Below are positions 29,508 through 41,000 of a DNA stretch of 64,000 nt, piece by piece (within the stretch, counting starts at the first letter, position 1; each line of letters starts with the position of its first letter). A program made the position numbers and the translations under genes. Location: NCBI GenBank assembly GCA_019914995.1, contig CM034129.1:10657725-10721724 (forward strand), written 5' to 3'. The notes under the pieces were generated by a model, which saw only the letters and a list, made by a program, of their open reading frames with translations, searched no databases and was not told the origin of the DNA. This stretch comes from Acanthochlamys bracteata (lineage: Eukaryota > Streptophyta > Magnoliopsida > Pandanales > Velloziaceae).

Positions 29508-29973
29508 GACTCCGATGAGAAAAACAAGTACGGTAAGTAAAATAAGCTCTAAATTATAATTAATTGGAATCAACATTCATGAACACTAAAGACGTCGTTT
29601 ACAGATCATTTAATATAATTTTTTAAAATTTAATTTTAATATAAAATAAATGTAAATTTAACATAAATTCATTTTATTAATTTTTTAAATTTAATATCAA
29701 TATAAAATTAATATATATAATTGTTAATTAAATATTTTTAATTTTTATTTAATTTTTTAAAATTTATTTTTAAAAAAATTTATGTCGAAATAAACGCACA
29801 CTGATTTTTGCTCTTTCCTTGCACAGGTTGCAATTGCAAATCCTATTATATTAAAAACATATGATAAATGATGTCTCGGGTCGCAAAATTGAAAACTAGT
29901 ACAGAGCCATTAGAAAAAAGCTGTGACAAACTGGGTCGTGTCAGAGACGGAGCTTCTCGTCGGCGGCGAAGCC

Positions 29974-32076
29974 ATGCGGAACTTCAACCGCATTCCGGTT
30001 CCCAGCCGTTTCCCTTTCTTCTCCACTCGGAAAAACTACACAGGTTCAATCCAACACGTTTCCCTTACCAGATTCAGGCATCAATCCTTCAGCGAAGAAG
30101 CAAACTACCTACCGATCAACACCATTCCCTATGTCTGCAACCTAGTTGCCCAATGCTTTGATGATGGTGATCGCACTCTTCGTTCCGTTTCCCAACAAAT
30201 AAGTGTGACAAGAGACCAAGCGGTAACTATCGTTTCCCTTCTAGCTCAACGGGAAGGTTCCATGGTGGCGCTAACCTTCTTCTACTGGGCCATCGCTCGC
30301 CCGGATTTTAGGCAATTCATGAGTTTCTACGTAGCTACAGCAAGCGCGTTGGTACGTAGAGGTAATCGTGAAAGAGCGTACGAGGTCTTAAAGTGCATGA
30401 TAAAATGCTTCAGTGAAGCTGGGAAGTTGACAGAGGCTGTTGAAATGGTTCTTGAGATGAGGAATCAGGGATTGCCTTTGAATGTCCATATCATGAATTC
30501 GATTCTTAGAATTGCGGTTGATTTGGGATTACTGGATTATGCACGGAAGTTGTTCGATGAAATGCCGATCTTTGGAGTTTTCCATGATTATATTACTTAT
30601 AAGACTATGATTATTGGATTCTGCAGAATGGGTTGCGCCTTTGATGTTGAGAGGTTGTTGAGAATTATGGAGGAGAGAGGGCTACGTTTGGATAATGTTG
30701 TGTGCACGAAAATTGTTGATGCTTTCTGTAAGAAGGGCTGGTTTAGTAGAGTGTTCGGAATGTTCAAGAGAATGGAGGAGATGGGATTGAAGCCAAATGT
30801 TGTCAATTATACTGCTTTGATTAACGGTTTCTGCAAGAGGGGCAGTGTGAAACAGGCATTCCAGGTACTTGAGGAGATGGTGGTGAAGGGAATGAAACCG
30901 AATGTGTACACACATACCGTGTTGATCGACGGACTGTGCAAGATTGGGTGGACTGAGCGTGCTTTCAGGCTATTCCTAAAACTTGTTCGAAGTGAGAGCT
31001 ATAAGCCTAATGAATTTACTTACACGGCCATGATAACTGGATATTGCAAGGAGGGGAAGGTCAGCCGAGCTGAGATGCTGCTTGCAAGGATGAAGGAACA
31101 AGGCTTGAATCCAAATACTAATACATATACGACTCTTGTTGATGGCCACTGTAAAGATGGAAACATTGAAACTGCACTTTTTCTGATGGATCAAATGAGT
31201 AAGGAGGGTTGCATTCCCAATATCTGCACGTACAATGCACTCATTCATAGACTTTTCAAGAAGGGAAGGTCAGAGGAAGCTAATAGGATGCTTAGCAAGG
31301 CATCTGGAAATGGGATAAAGTTTGATAGAGTTACTTATACCATTCTCATCAATGAACACTGCAGACAAGGTCAGACAGATCAGGCTCAGGTCTTGTTTGA
31401 TAAGATGGTTGGTGCTGGTTGCTCCCCTGATATCAAGACATTTACTACGCTAATTGCATCACTTTGTAAGCAAAAGAAAATGAAAGAGAGCGAAAGGTTA
31501 TTTGATGAATGCATTAGGCTCAACCTGGTTCCAACGAAGCAAACATATACGTCAATGATTAGCGGCTACTGCAATGACCGAAAAGCAAGCTCCGCCCTTA
31601 AGGTTTTTGATAGCATGATACAGAAAGGAGTTTTGGCTGATTCAGTCACTTATTCTGCTCTAATAAGTGGTCTCTGCAAAGAATCTAGGCTTGAAAAGGC
31701 TTGGGAACTTTATGAAGACATGTTAGATAAGGGTTTAACTCCTTGTGATGTTACTAATGTTACATTGCTATATGAATTCTGCAAGGAAGCTAGGTTTAAC
31801 ATTGCTTTGTCTGTCCTGGAGAGATTGGACAAAAAACACTCTTTATGTACGACCAAGATTCTAGTCAGAAAGCTGTGTTCAGAAAAAGAAGTAGATATAG
31901 CTAGTGTGTTCTTTAATAAACTACTGGATGAACATCATGATGTTGATCATGTAACTTATACAGCTTTCATAAACACATGTTATGATTGTGGAAGATATTC
32001 TCTTGTGGCTCATTTATCTGAGAAATTCTCCAGAACAACTAATAAGCTAGTTGCTGGAAGTGTTGGAGTCACTTGA
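29974..32076 (+). CDS. P-class pentatricopeptide repeat protein, At4g19890-like
   Basis: A single uninterrupted frame encodes 700 residues from the ATG at 29974. An in-frame ATG at 29923 would add 17 residues. I prefer 29974 because it gives an N-terminus rich in Arg, Phe and Ser with few acids (MRNFNRIPVPSRFPFFSTRK), a typical mitochondrial presequence. From about residue 130 the protein is a chain of ~15 PPR motifs of 35 residues, with repeated phrases such as YTALINGFCKRG, YNALIHRLFKKG and YSALISGLCKES. No E, E+ or DYW tail follows, so it is P-class. Such proteins bind organellar RNA and act in its stability, splicing or translation. Similarity to Arabidopsis At4g19890 is from memory; the RNA target cannot be read here. 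Confidence 0.9.
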   Translation: MRNFNRIPVPSRFPFFSTRKNYTGSIQHVSLTRFRHQSFSEEANYLPINTIPYVCNLVAQCFDDGDRTLRSVSQQISVTRDQAVTIVSLLAQREGSMVALTFFYWAIARPDFRQFMSFYVATASALVRRGNRERAYEVLKCMIKCFSEAGKLTEAVEMVLEMRNQGLPLNVHIMNSILRIAVDLGLLDYARKLFDEMPIFGVFHDYITYKTMIIGFCRMGCAFDVERLLRIMEERGLRLDNVVCTKIVDAFCKKGWFSRVFGMFKRMEEMGLKPNVVNYTALINGFCKRGSVKQAFQVLEEMVVKGMKPNVYTHTVLIDGLCKIGWTERAFRLFLKLVRSESYKPNEFTYTAMITGYCKEGKVSRAEMLLARMKEQGLNPNTNTYTTLVDGHCKDGNIETALFLMDQMSKEGCIPNICTYNALIHRLFKKGRSEEANRMLSKASGNGIKFDRVTYTILINEHCRQGQTDQAQVLFDKMVGAGCSPDIKTFTTLIASLCKQKKMKESERLFDECIRLNLVPTKQTYTSMISGYCNDRKASSALKVFDSMIQKGVLADSVTYSALISGLCKESRLEKAWELYEDMLDKGLTPCDVTNVTLLYEFCKEARFNIALSVLERLDKKHSLCTTKILVRKLCSEKEVDIASVFFNKLLDEHHDVDHVTYTAFINTCYDCGRYSLVAHLSEKFSRTTNKLVAGSVGVT

Positions 32077-35000
32077 GCTACAATCAGCGACTAAGCTTAT
32101 TGTCTGGCCAAGACAATCTCACTTAATGATGGGAGAGAAGAATTCTTTTCTTATAATTCTCAAATATGGTGAATGCATGGTATAAACGAATTAAGCAACA
32201 AGATACTGAAAGAGACTTCACGTGTCCCAAAGGGTTGTTGATCTTTTGTACGATGCTCTTTACAAAGGTATCATGTCATCTACAGTTTTAACTACATGCC
32301 TCTAGTTCTACTGTTGAAATAGTGAAAAGGTACTATTGTAAATGTACTTATTAATTTGCTAGATTTTGGATTTCAGGGTTTTGTGCAACAAAGGTAACCA
32401 AGAGATTCACACATTGATGATTCTTATGTTCTATGGAACTCCACAATGATCTACCCTGTCAACTATTTACCAGAAGGTACTAAATACAAGGTCTTATAGG
32501 TTAATTATTGCCTGAACGCGTCCACTCTCTTCTTTGAACTTTTCTTGATTTAGTATTCAGTGTTTTGTTGCATTCGTTATCATCTAGCTCAAGAAGTTAA
32601 AACAGGCTGCTGGTGCTTTTTCAATCAAGAAGTTATTCATATTTACATTGAATTTAGTTGTTAAATAGTCTCCTTGTTGAGGACATTTGCGTTGTTCGTT
32701 AGCAAAATGCCATTCACACCTTAATAAGTCTTAAAAACTCGTTTTCTAGTCAATTGGATATGACCATACAACAACCTGCCATTGATGCTTGAGTACTGCT
32801 TATGCTTGGATTTACGATCCAACTGACTGCATCATATGGCAACTGGTATCCATGTTGATGATGCATAAATGCAAGCGTTGCTATTTAGCCATTATTTATG
32901 AAAGCTTATGTTTGTGGCATTTAGTGCTCTCAAAAGTATATTTCTCCAAAGCTGATGTTGAAAAATGAAATTGGTTAAGTTAGTGTGTACAACTGTAATT
33001 ATTGTGGATACTTGGTGTTTTTTCTTCTTGGTTTAGGAGCTAAGATAGGTTTTATGTCCCGTATAGATACCTTCGAGGACATGTATATTTGTTGCCCTAG
33101 TGCAATTGGTTAGGTGGTTAAAATGCGTGATGCTACTTGAGTTTGTGCTACATATTCCTACTCTGGGTTTGAAAGCATCTGGCAAGTTGCAACAGATAGT
33201 AGAGAGCTATAAGTGATCCTGAACAACATAGATGCCGATTATTCTGCAAGACAGGATCGTGTACCTTATCAAAAGCTTAGCACAAGCATCACCAAATGAA
33301 CATGAATATTTGGTATCTAGCTGTCTATCAATATTCAACTTGCTAGCGGAACCTGTTGACAAACTGATCTGAGGTTATCTTGGTTTTATCCTTCTATTTT
33401 TGTTATTGAAGTTATTTTGGTGTTTCCTCTTTTATATAATTGAAGTTATCTTGGTATTGTAGGATGAAACTTGTAAAACAACCGAAACATCAGAGACTAA
33501 GTAGGGAAACCAAGAAGAATGTTCGCAACTGCATTGATGAGCAGATTCTAGACATGATGTACAAATTTGATGAAGAAGCTGGAAGAATGTTCTTAACATG
33601 ATTGACTCTGACATATACGGTAATTTTCTTCCACTATTATAGCATAGAGTTACTCTCAATTGGCTGAGAAGTATTAAATAAGTTTTTTGTACTAATTGGA
33701 AGAAGCAAAATTTTCGGGTGTAATCAGGTAAAGAAAATTCTTGGCATCAGTTCATGGAGAAGCAAGCAGTAAAAAGAATTTGAGCTTGGGAGAAAGCTCA
33801 GAGAAGAACTTGCAGCAACTCAGAATTTGCTGCCATGAATCCTCTTTATCTTTGTTGTTCCTGGTGTTCTTTTTGGCATTGTTTTTGGCATTGATGCAGA
33901 TGCTATCTACCAAAATCAACAATATTCTATTCTATTCTCTCATTCTTAAATGCAAACTCATACCCTGGCGCTAGTTTTGTTTGACCCTCTTTGCATATTC
34001 CTCTTCTGAATTTGCTTAGAGGTCTGTTTGTATTCGAGAAGTAACAAACAAAAATAAGTAAAAGTAATAAAAGAAGACTAATATAGAATAAGAATAATTA
34101 TTCATTCTTATTATCTGAAATGTCTTTATAAGGTCTTGAAAATTTTATGTGGAGAGTAGAGTCAATTGAAAAGAAAAGATATATCTTTTAATAATTTTTT
34201 TAATTAATTTAGTTGGTTGGTTGGTTAGAAAAAAATTTAAATAAAATTGCTTGATATATGCATGAAAAGAGATGAGAATATTTATAAATGTCATATTTAA
34301 CTTATCAGTAATAGAAAGATATTTTACAGTTTATTATTTTTTATTTTGATTAGACCCTGTTTTAAGATGTAATCAATTAATCTTCTTATGAAAAAAGTAA
34401 AAAAAATATTTACTCATTATTATTCTTACGAAAGAGTTGTAGATAAGAAAAAAAAAATCGATGGTTTTATCTTTTCTTATTCTATTCACTCTCGAGCTAA
34501 ACGACTGTAGGCAAACTAATGAACAACTTCGGTGAGAAAGTAATTATTAGTTGCCTGATTATTCCAGCTACTGCAGCCCTTCTCTTATTTCGCGCCGCGA
34601 ACGAACGATGGAAGCTGGTTCTTAGAACCATTTTGCAGCATGAAATCACGATCCTTCTCCGCCGCCTGTCACCGGCGGCTTATTTATTGAGCCTGATTTC
34701 CTTCAATCACTTCTCCACTAGCTGCCATCGGCAAAGACGATTCAGTTTCATTCACCGGATTGCGGTGCGAAATTGTTCTTCCAAGCTGTTTCTATCTCTG
34801 AGCTTATCAATTGCTGATGAGAATGTATATGAGAGGAAAAACTTTGTTTCTTTCTAAGTATGCGGCGGAGGTGCTCGTACAAATGCCTGTTTTTATCGGT
34901 GGGGTTGTCATTGAAGGAGAGGGAGGGTTTAATACTCGAAGAGAATGGAGAGTAGAAAGAGAGGAAGGTGGAGGATGAGGCAGTGGCAGATGTAGGGGTC

Positions 35001-35439
35001 ATGGTTTTGGCGGCGGAGAAGAGGTTTGAGTCTAAACATGAGAAGTTGGTGTCGGAGCCATGAACATGACCAAGCATCTCTTGGTTGGTGCTGAGGCTGC
35101 TGTGGTTTTTAGGTAATGAAGGACTTGGAAATAATATGCGTGTAATTGTTATCTGTCCTATTTCCTAGTAGTTTTTATACATTTACAAATGTTTTACTTA
35201 ATTGGTAACTAGTAAGGGAATGGAGGTCTGTAGTTTTCTTTTGGTTGCTTAGGGGGAAAACACAGAAGTTACAAACTCCACTGAGAATAGTAACTTATAT
35301 GTATGGTTTATTTCTTAGTTTGTTATCGGATAATGTGTGCTGATAAAAGTCTTTACTTTTCCTTCGAATTACTTGAATTGTCTTTCTCTAGCATGTGTGT
35401 GCATTTTTTACTTAATAACTGTTTTTATCTGGCGAGCAA
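32077..35439. other. Gap of 3.4 kb after the PPR gene
   Basis: The first part should be the PPR 3' UTR. Short frames at 33741-33974 (with a hydrophobic stretch), 34519-34857 and, on the minus strand, 34748-35077 match no family I know. A SINE-like patch lies at about 33090-33190. The stretch around 34600-35080 is GC-richer than its neighbours and could be the remnant of a first exon, possibly related to the decayed carrier gene that follows, but I cannot show this. Confidence 0.4.
33090..33190 (+). repeat. Possible tRNA-derived SINE fragment
   Basis: GTGCAATTGGTTAGG resembles a pol III A box and GGGTTTGAAAGC, about 65 bases later, resembles a weak B box. That spacing suits a tRNA-derived SINE head. 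No clear tail or target duplication was found. Confidence 0.25.
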
Positions 35440-36590
35440 ATTCTTCTTCAGCTTGGAGGCTTTGATACTGGAGTTTGCTCCTCCGGAATCGGAATTGAGA
35501 ACAAAGTGGCGAACGGGTGCGGATACCAGAACTTTTGTTGCTCCTCTTGAAAGATTAAAGCTGGAATACATAGTTCATGGTGAACAAATGAATCTTATTG
35601 AGCTTCTCAAGAAAATTGCTCATACGCAAGGTCTCAGAGGTTTTCGGAAAGAAAACTTCATCAATATTCTTCACACTGCTCCTTTTAGGGCAGTCAACTT
35701 CTACGCATATGACACATTGAAAGAAACTCCTTCAAATGTTTGTCAATGAAGAAGCTAAAAGTTTTGAGAGATTTTTTACTGGAACTATGACAGGCATTGC
35801 AGCTACTGACTATGCATACCTGTGTACAAGGACCTACAGGTTAGGTTCTTTTATTGCTAAGTAAGCACATTCTTCTTGATGGTAAAGGACCTACAGGTTT
35901 ATTTACTAAATTGTAGCAGTAGATGGGATTTAAGAATGAGTACTTTGAGAGGGGGAGGTGACTTGTAAATAAATTATATTATGAATGGTAATTAGCATTT
36001 GGCATTTCATGTTTATTACTCTGAGATCAGTTATTACTGTATGCTTGACTTACTCGCTAAAGCATGATTTCAGATCAGAACTAAGATGGTAGCACCTGGA
36101 GGTGAAGCATTAGCTGGCGTTATTGGTGCTTTCTGTCACATGATCCAGACAGAGGGTTTATTTTCTCTGTACAAAGGACTTGTACCTTCAATCATAAACA
36201 TGGCACCTTCTGTTGCAGTTTTATATGGTGTTTATGACATATTAAGGCTGCATATCTGCACTCACCAGAATCATAGGAAAAGGATTGCTGAAATGAACCA
36301 ACAAGGCAGTGACAAAGTCGGTGCTTTGGATCAGCTAGAATTAGTTCCAATGAGAACGTTACTATGGAGCTATAGCTGGTTGTTGTGCTGAGGCTGCAAC
36401 ATATCCTTTTGAACCAGTATGGAGGCAGTTGCAGATGCAGGTTCAAGCGGCAATTTGAAATCAACACCTGGAACTGCTGGATGCTGCTGTATCATCTTAA
36501 TCTCCTCATTGTGTAGGTTTTGCCATCTGCCTCCATCAGTTACTTTGTCTATGAGTTTATGAAGATAGTTGTCAAAGTGGATTATGCCAT
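35440..36590 (+). pseudogene. BTL3: Decayed BTL3-type mitochondrial adenine nucleotide carrier
   Basis: Translated pieces match plant BTL3-like mitochondrial carriers in order: RTFVAPLERLKLEYIVHGEQ, then GLRGF and RTAPF-like HTAPFRAVNFYAYDT, then MVAPGGEALAGVIGAF, MIQTEGLFSLYKGLVPSI, YGVYDIL, LDQLELVPMRTLL, EAATYPFEPVWRQLQMQ and finally SYFVYEFMKIVVKV. The frame is broken: a stop follows the NFYAYDT block near 35747, the frame shifts near 36370, and another stop follows QLQMQVQAA near 36460; part of the last carrier repeat is missing. The usual long N-terminus is absent. An intron-like gap at about 35840-36075 is kept, with an acceptor before IRTKMVAPGG, so this arose by DNA duplication, not retroposition. 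It probably makes no carrier. A functional relative is expected elsewhere in the genome. Confidence 0.8.
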
Positions 36591-36932
36591 ATTGCCATGT
36601 GCTGATTGTGACCTCTTGAAGATAGTCGCCCCACATTACTAGCCCCTCTTGAAGGGACTAACAGCTTCGTGGCTGATGAGTGATAACCTTGTCATGAGTT
36701 TTTGTGCTTTTCATTCTTCGTAATCCAAAGGAATGAGCAATTGGCTTTTGCCAATTATTTGGGGAGTAACTTTGTGACAATGTAAGATGCGTTGGTGATC
36801 TTTTAGAAAGGAATGTCTTCAAATTCCTGGCATTTAGTACTCCTCTTCGGCTTATATACTTTTGAAGTGGTTGTTTTTGGTCATTTTTCGCAACCTGTAT
36901 AAAACATAGAGTTCTAACTTTCTCTCAATTCA

Positions 36933-37121
36933 GGTGCGTTCTTTTGCACACACAACTCACTTTTCTTTTACTAAGAAATTATTTTAATTTAATTTTTATT
37001 AAAACATATAAAAATTATTTTTAATTCATTTTTTAATATAAAAAAATATCATTTTTAGTAATATTATTTTTAAAATTCCTTTTTAAAAAATTTACTTTCT
37101 CAAAATCAAAAGAACGTATCC
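36933..37121. mobile_element. MITE with GGTGCGTTCTTTTG ends
   Basis: The left end reads GGTGCGTTCTTTTG and the right end, reverse-complemented, reads GGATACGTTCTTTTGATTTT. The 189-base body is AT-rich and non-coding. Confidence 0.6.
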
Positions 37122-37207
37122 TTTGCAAAAGTTTATTACTAGTATCTGATAGTGCAAAGTTATATTAAAATCTGGTCCTCTAGTTCATCTTCTGTATTCA
37201 GTGTGTT

Positions 37208-37438
37208 TAGGATTAATTATAAAATAAAATTTTTTTAAAATAAAAAATATTTTTATTTTTTTTTAAAATGAGTTTTATTTTTTTATTTCTAAAAAAATAA
37301 AAATATGTAATAAAAAATTTCATTATATAAAATTTTTTTATATTTTCTAAATTATTAAATAAATTTTTTAAATATTATTAAAATATATATTAAAAAATAT
37401 AAAATAAAATTAAAAAATTTTAAGCAAAAACAAACGCA
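37208..37438. mobile_element. MITE-like element, reverse orientation of the GTGCGTTTG family
   Basis: The right end, reverse-complemented, starts GTGCGTTTGTTTTTGC. Reverse-complemented internal phrases (TATATTTTAATAATATTTAA, TTTAGAAAATATAAAAAAAT) resemble the family at 28521, 44415 and 50763. The other end is unclear. Confidence 0.45.
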
Positions 37439-37789
37439 CTAGTATCTGTCTGATCTTACGCAGACTCGAAAGCGAAAGCAAAAGATCTGTCTGGGTAGCT
37501 GCAACTTTCTATCCACTGTACTTTTCTTAAGTATGACTGGCTTTATTATTTCTTAAAACAAGAACTAAATAGATACTGTGAATGAATTGAAACTTTTTGA
37601 AACTTCATTTTCTTTTTGCTAGACATGTTTGCTGTTGATGGGAATTTGGAATTAAATTCCGAAGTTGCCCCGAATTCGACAAACCCAACTAACGATCTCT
37701 GCCGGGGAGGTTTGGGTTAGCTTATTGAATTAATTATGTTTCACAAAACTAAAAATTTCTAAACATTTGCTATTGTAACTTTTCCCAAT

Positions 37790-38008
37790 TAGGAGATATT
37801 TAAGAATATTTATAAAATAAATTTTTTGGAAATAAAAAAGAATATTTTCAGAAAAAATGTTAATTTTATAAACTAAAAATATAAAAAATATCTATATAAA
37901 AATTTGTTTTATATAATTATTATTATATTAAAAAATATTTAATAAAATATTAAAAAAGTTTATCAAAATTAAATATTGATTTAAGTAATAAGTAATTCCA
38001 AACGTCTG
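37790..38008. mobile_element. MITE-like element close to the TMEM135-like start
   Basis: The right end, reverse-complemented, starts GCAGACGTTTGGAATTACTT, like the ends of the GTGCGTTTG family, and the body is AT-rich and non-coding. The left end is weak. Confidence 0.4.
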
Positions 38009-38072
38009 CTTTTAATACGTCCTCTCTCTCTCTCAACTCCAGTCTGGACTCTCAAAATCTGTATTGACAGAA

Positions 38073-41000
38073 ATGTCTCCACCGGCGGATGACTTGGCTG
38101 CCATCGCCGTCGGTGACCGGACCGAGGACGATGAAGATTCTATTGAGCTGCCTAAGCTTGGACGAATTAGATCATGGGAATCGATTTCCAATCTCTACAA
38201 TCTGAGATCAGGAGACGATGGGCAGAAGCTGCAGAGGTGTTTAAAGGCCGCCGGAAAGGGTTTCGTTATTGGAGCCGGGCTCAAAGGAGGCCTGGCTTTG
38301 TTCTCTATTCTCGTCCGGATCAAAGCCCGGAGATCAACTGGCTACTCTCTCAGGTTTTTCATGAATTTTGCTTGTGTTCGTTTCTATTGTTTTGTGAACA
38401 TTCCTGTACAGCTCAGATATAGATCCATGAGGTTGTGGTATTATTTTCTGTATTATTTTTGTTCTCTCTTTTTAAGCTTTTGGGCCTGATCATTATTTTT
38501 CTGAACAACAAAATTTACTCTATTGAGTAGATAATTTGCATGCTTGAATTAGTTTTGTGAATTTTAATATTACTTTTATGGTCTTTATTTTGCTAGTCAT
38601 TGCTAATGTACTTTATAATACCTAGAAAGGTGGGGGCGATCACAAACCCGGAAGCTCTGCTGATTGCGGCAAAGGAGACACTGAGATATGGATTGTTTTT
38701 GGGGACATTTGCTGGAACATTCGTTTCTGTTGATGAGCTGATCGCAGCAATTGGTGGCCACAGAAAGTAAGTCTGGTATTCAGTTTGAAAGAACCCTGCA
38801 ATAAGATTAGCTGATCAAATTTTCACTTGGTAGAATTTTAAATTCAAAATATGTCGACGTTTTTCTGTGTAAGTAAAAATTTCCAAGTTAGCTTCTTGAA
38901 TCGCTACTTCCTCATTTATATAAATTTGACATGAAACATTTGGGATTATTGGAAAGCAGTTATTGCAAGTATTCTGATGGCATGTTGGTATCTACAAATT
39001 TTTTTATGTTTGGTGTATTTTTCTCTTTATTTTCAACTTAAGCTTTCATCTCCAGCCATGATAATGGTAATTTATGCTCAGGACTGCAAAATGGAGAGCA
39101 CTTCTAGCAGGTCTAATGGCTGGTCCATCAATGCTTATAACAGGACCAAACACACAGCACACAAGCTTGGCTGTTTATATTCTAATGAGAGCTGCTGTAC
39201 TAGCATCTCGTTGTGGAATCAAGAGCAAGCGTTTTGGATACGTTTGCAAGCCTTTGACTTGGTCACATGGTGATATATTCCTTATGTGCCTCTCATCTTC
39301 ACAGATTTTGTATGTGCTATTGCTTAAACACTTGTCTTTTTTCTTTGTTAAAGAGTTCTATTGAAGCACTTCTTTCTTCTTATTCTTGTTATTCTTATTT
39401 TTCTTCTTCTTCTTCTTCTTCCTCTTTCTATTCTTGCAGGATATATGGTCTTTTGGTTCTTTGGGTTACATCAATATGATAACGAACTTTGTTTTCTTTG
39501 TAGATCTGCTTATATCTTGAAGCAAGATAGTTTACCACCTTCTTACAAGGCCTTTCTCAATAAGCATGGTGGAAAACATGCTGCTATTCTGCAGGGTATT
39601 AAAGAGATTGCCACAAATACTCCTTTCGCTAATTTAGGAAGCATTGAGAAGTATTACAAGTCCACTGGAGTTGACATAAAACTTGATCCTCATATGAAAG
39701 TCCCATGTTCGGTATGTAACAAACTATTTTGGCTTCAATATTTGTGTAGCATGGGCAATGGCTAGATTTTGAAAAGTGTGTTCTCTTTCTTCTGTAATTT
39801 GCATGTGCCTATTTTCCCCTCCAAAGATCAAGAAACAATTGACACTTTTCACTTAGGCCAGGGCCAATGGGGGGACCCCGTCAGGCTCCTTCCCCGCCCC
39901 CCCCCCCACCCCAAAAAAAAAAAAAAAAAAAAGGTTGATTCCTGGTCCTGAGGGATGGATAAAAAGTCCTCTCTCATACCGGATGATCTGTTTTAGTCCA
40001 GGGTAACACACCATTCACTGCTGCCTCTATCTAGATAAAGAAAATGACCCAACTGCATACCTTCATGAAGAGAGATTCCGCAATGCTTCTTTTCTGCCTT
40101 TTCTTCAGTCTTTAGGATCATAATCTTCCCTGATGCTCTGATATTCAGTTGAATGATTTCACATCAAAGAGCTGGAACTGCACAAGCCGCTTGAAAGCGA
40201 ATTCTTGGACTGGTGGACAGAGGGGGTCTGACCTTGGTACCTAGTGTTTAGCAAGACTTGAATCTTCAAGTACAAAATTGTAGCAAGCATGATCTTGGGC
40301 AAGCGTTGGAATAAGTAATGCTTAAAGAGAAGGAAGGATATTCAAAAGGCTCAAAAAAAGGAGAAAAGAACTTGTCTGTGAAGTTTCAAGGGTTTATTTA
40401 CTATATAACTTAATTGAGAATAGACGAGAATAGAACTTATGTAGCTCAAGCAAAGCACGTACCTAACTGAAGAAAGTTGATTCGCATTTTCTTGCAATCT
40501 TGATACTTGGCACTTAGAACTGTAGCAGGATTCAAAGATGTTGTTAACTAACGTGAGCATGTCATATATTTAAATGCGGAGGGGCCATTGCGTGCTCATT
40601 AGGAGTTCTTATGTTATAAAATATCGAACATGGGATGATACTATAATATCTGTTATTACTTGTATAAGCTGATTCTTAATTGTTACCGGAAGTATGAGAT
40701 GACCAAGAATTTCTGCTGTGTCATGATACTCATGGAAGAATATGGTCTGAAGTCTCCAAAGGCATGCCTGTAATGTGTTTCGAGTTTATATCTATGGTGC
40801 ATGTTTCCTACAAATTACACCCTTATTGATTATGCTCTCTAAACATGTATTGTTACATCATTTCTATTTGGTTATAGCTGATTTGGGTAATTGGAGAGCA
40901 AAATCCTGCTTAGCGCTTACATTGTTTCATGGTAAGAAGAAAGAATAAAGACTTCAAATAGCAACACAGAGTTTTCACATCTTAATTACTGAGGTTTTTA

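Larger units (their letters stand above)
28275..29922. other. Divergent promoter region between ZYP1 and the PPR gene
   Basis: ZYP1 runs left and the PPR gene runs right, so this 1.6 kb carries both promoters. It is very AT-rich and holds two or three MITE-like elements (28521-28780, about 29300-29507, and perhaps 29610-29800). No gene is seen. Confidence 0.5.
36591..38072. other. MITE-rich promoter region of the TMEM135-like gene
   Basis: No gene is seen. Three AT-rich element-like stretches (36933-37121, 37208-37438 and 37790-38008) fill nearly half of it. The last ends only about 65 bases before the start codon at 38073, so the core promoter or leader may lie partly in element-derived DNA. 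A CT run (CTCTCTCTCTC) precedes the start. Confidence 0.45.

Noticed and set aside
29923-29973. Upstream in-frame start for the PPR protein
   Set aside because: The extra 17 residues contain several acidic residues and do not look like a mitochondrial presequence, whereas the next ATG does. The point is not settled without transcript data.
33090-33190. tRNA gene
   Set aside because: Only weak A- and B-box-like words are present, with no cloverleaf; a SINE fragment is the more cautious reading.
33741-33974. 77-residue frame with a hydrophobic stretch
   Set aside because: No start context, homologue or exon partner seen. It lies in the 3' flank of the PPR gene.
34519-35077. Overlapping frames of about 110 residues on both strands
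   Set aside because: Neither resembles a known family and no splice partner or promoter could be shown; the composition bias of a GC-richer patch explains long frames.
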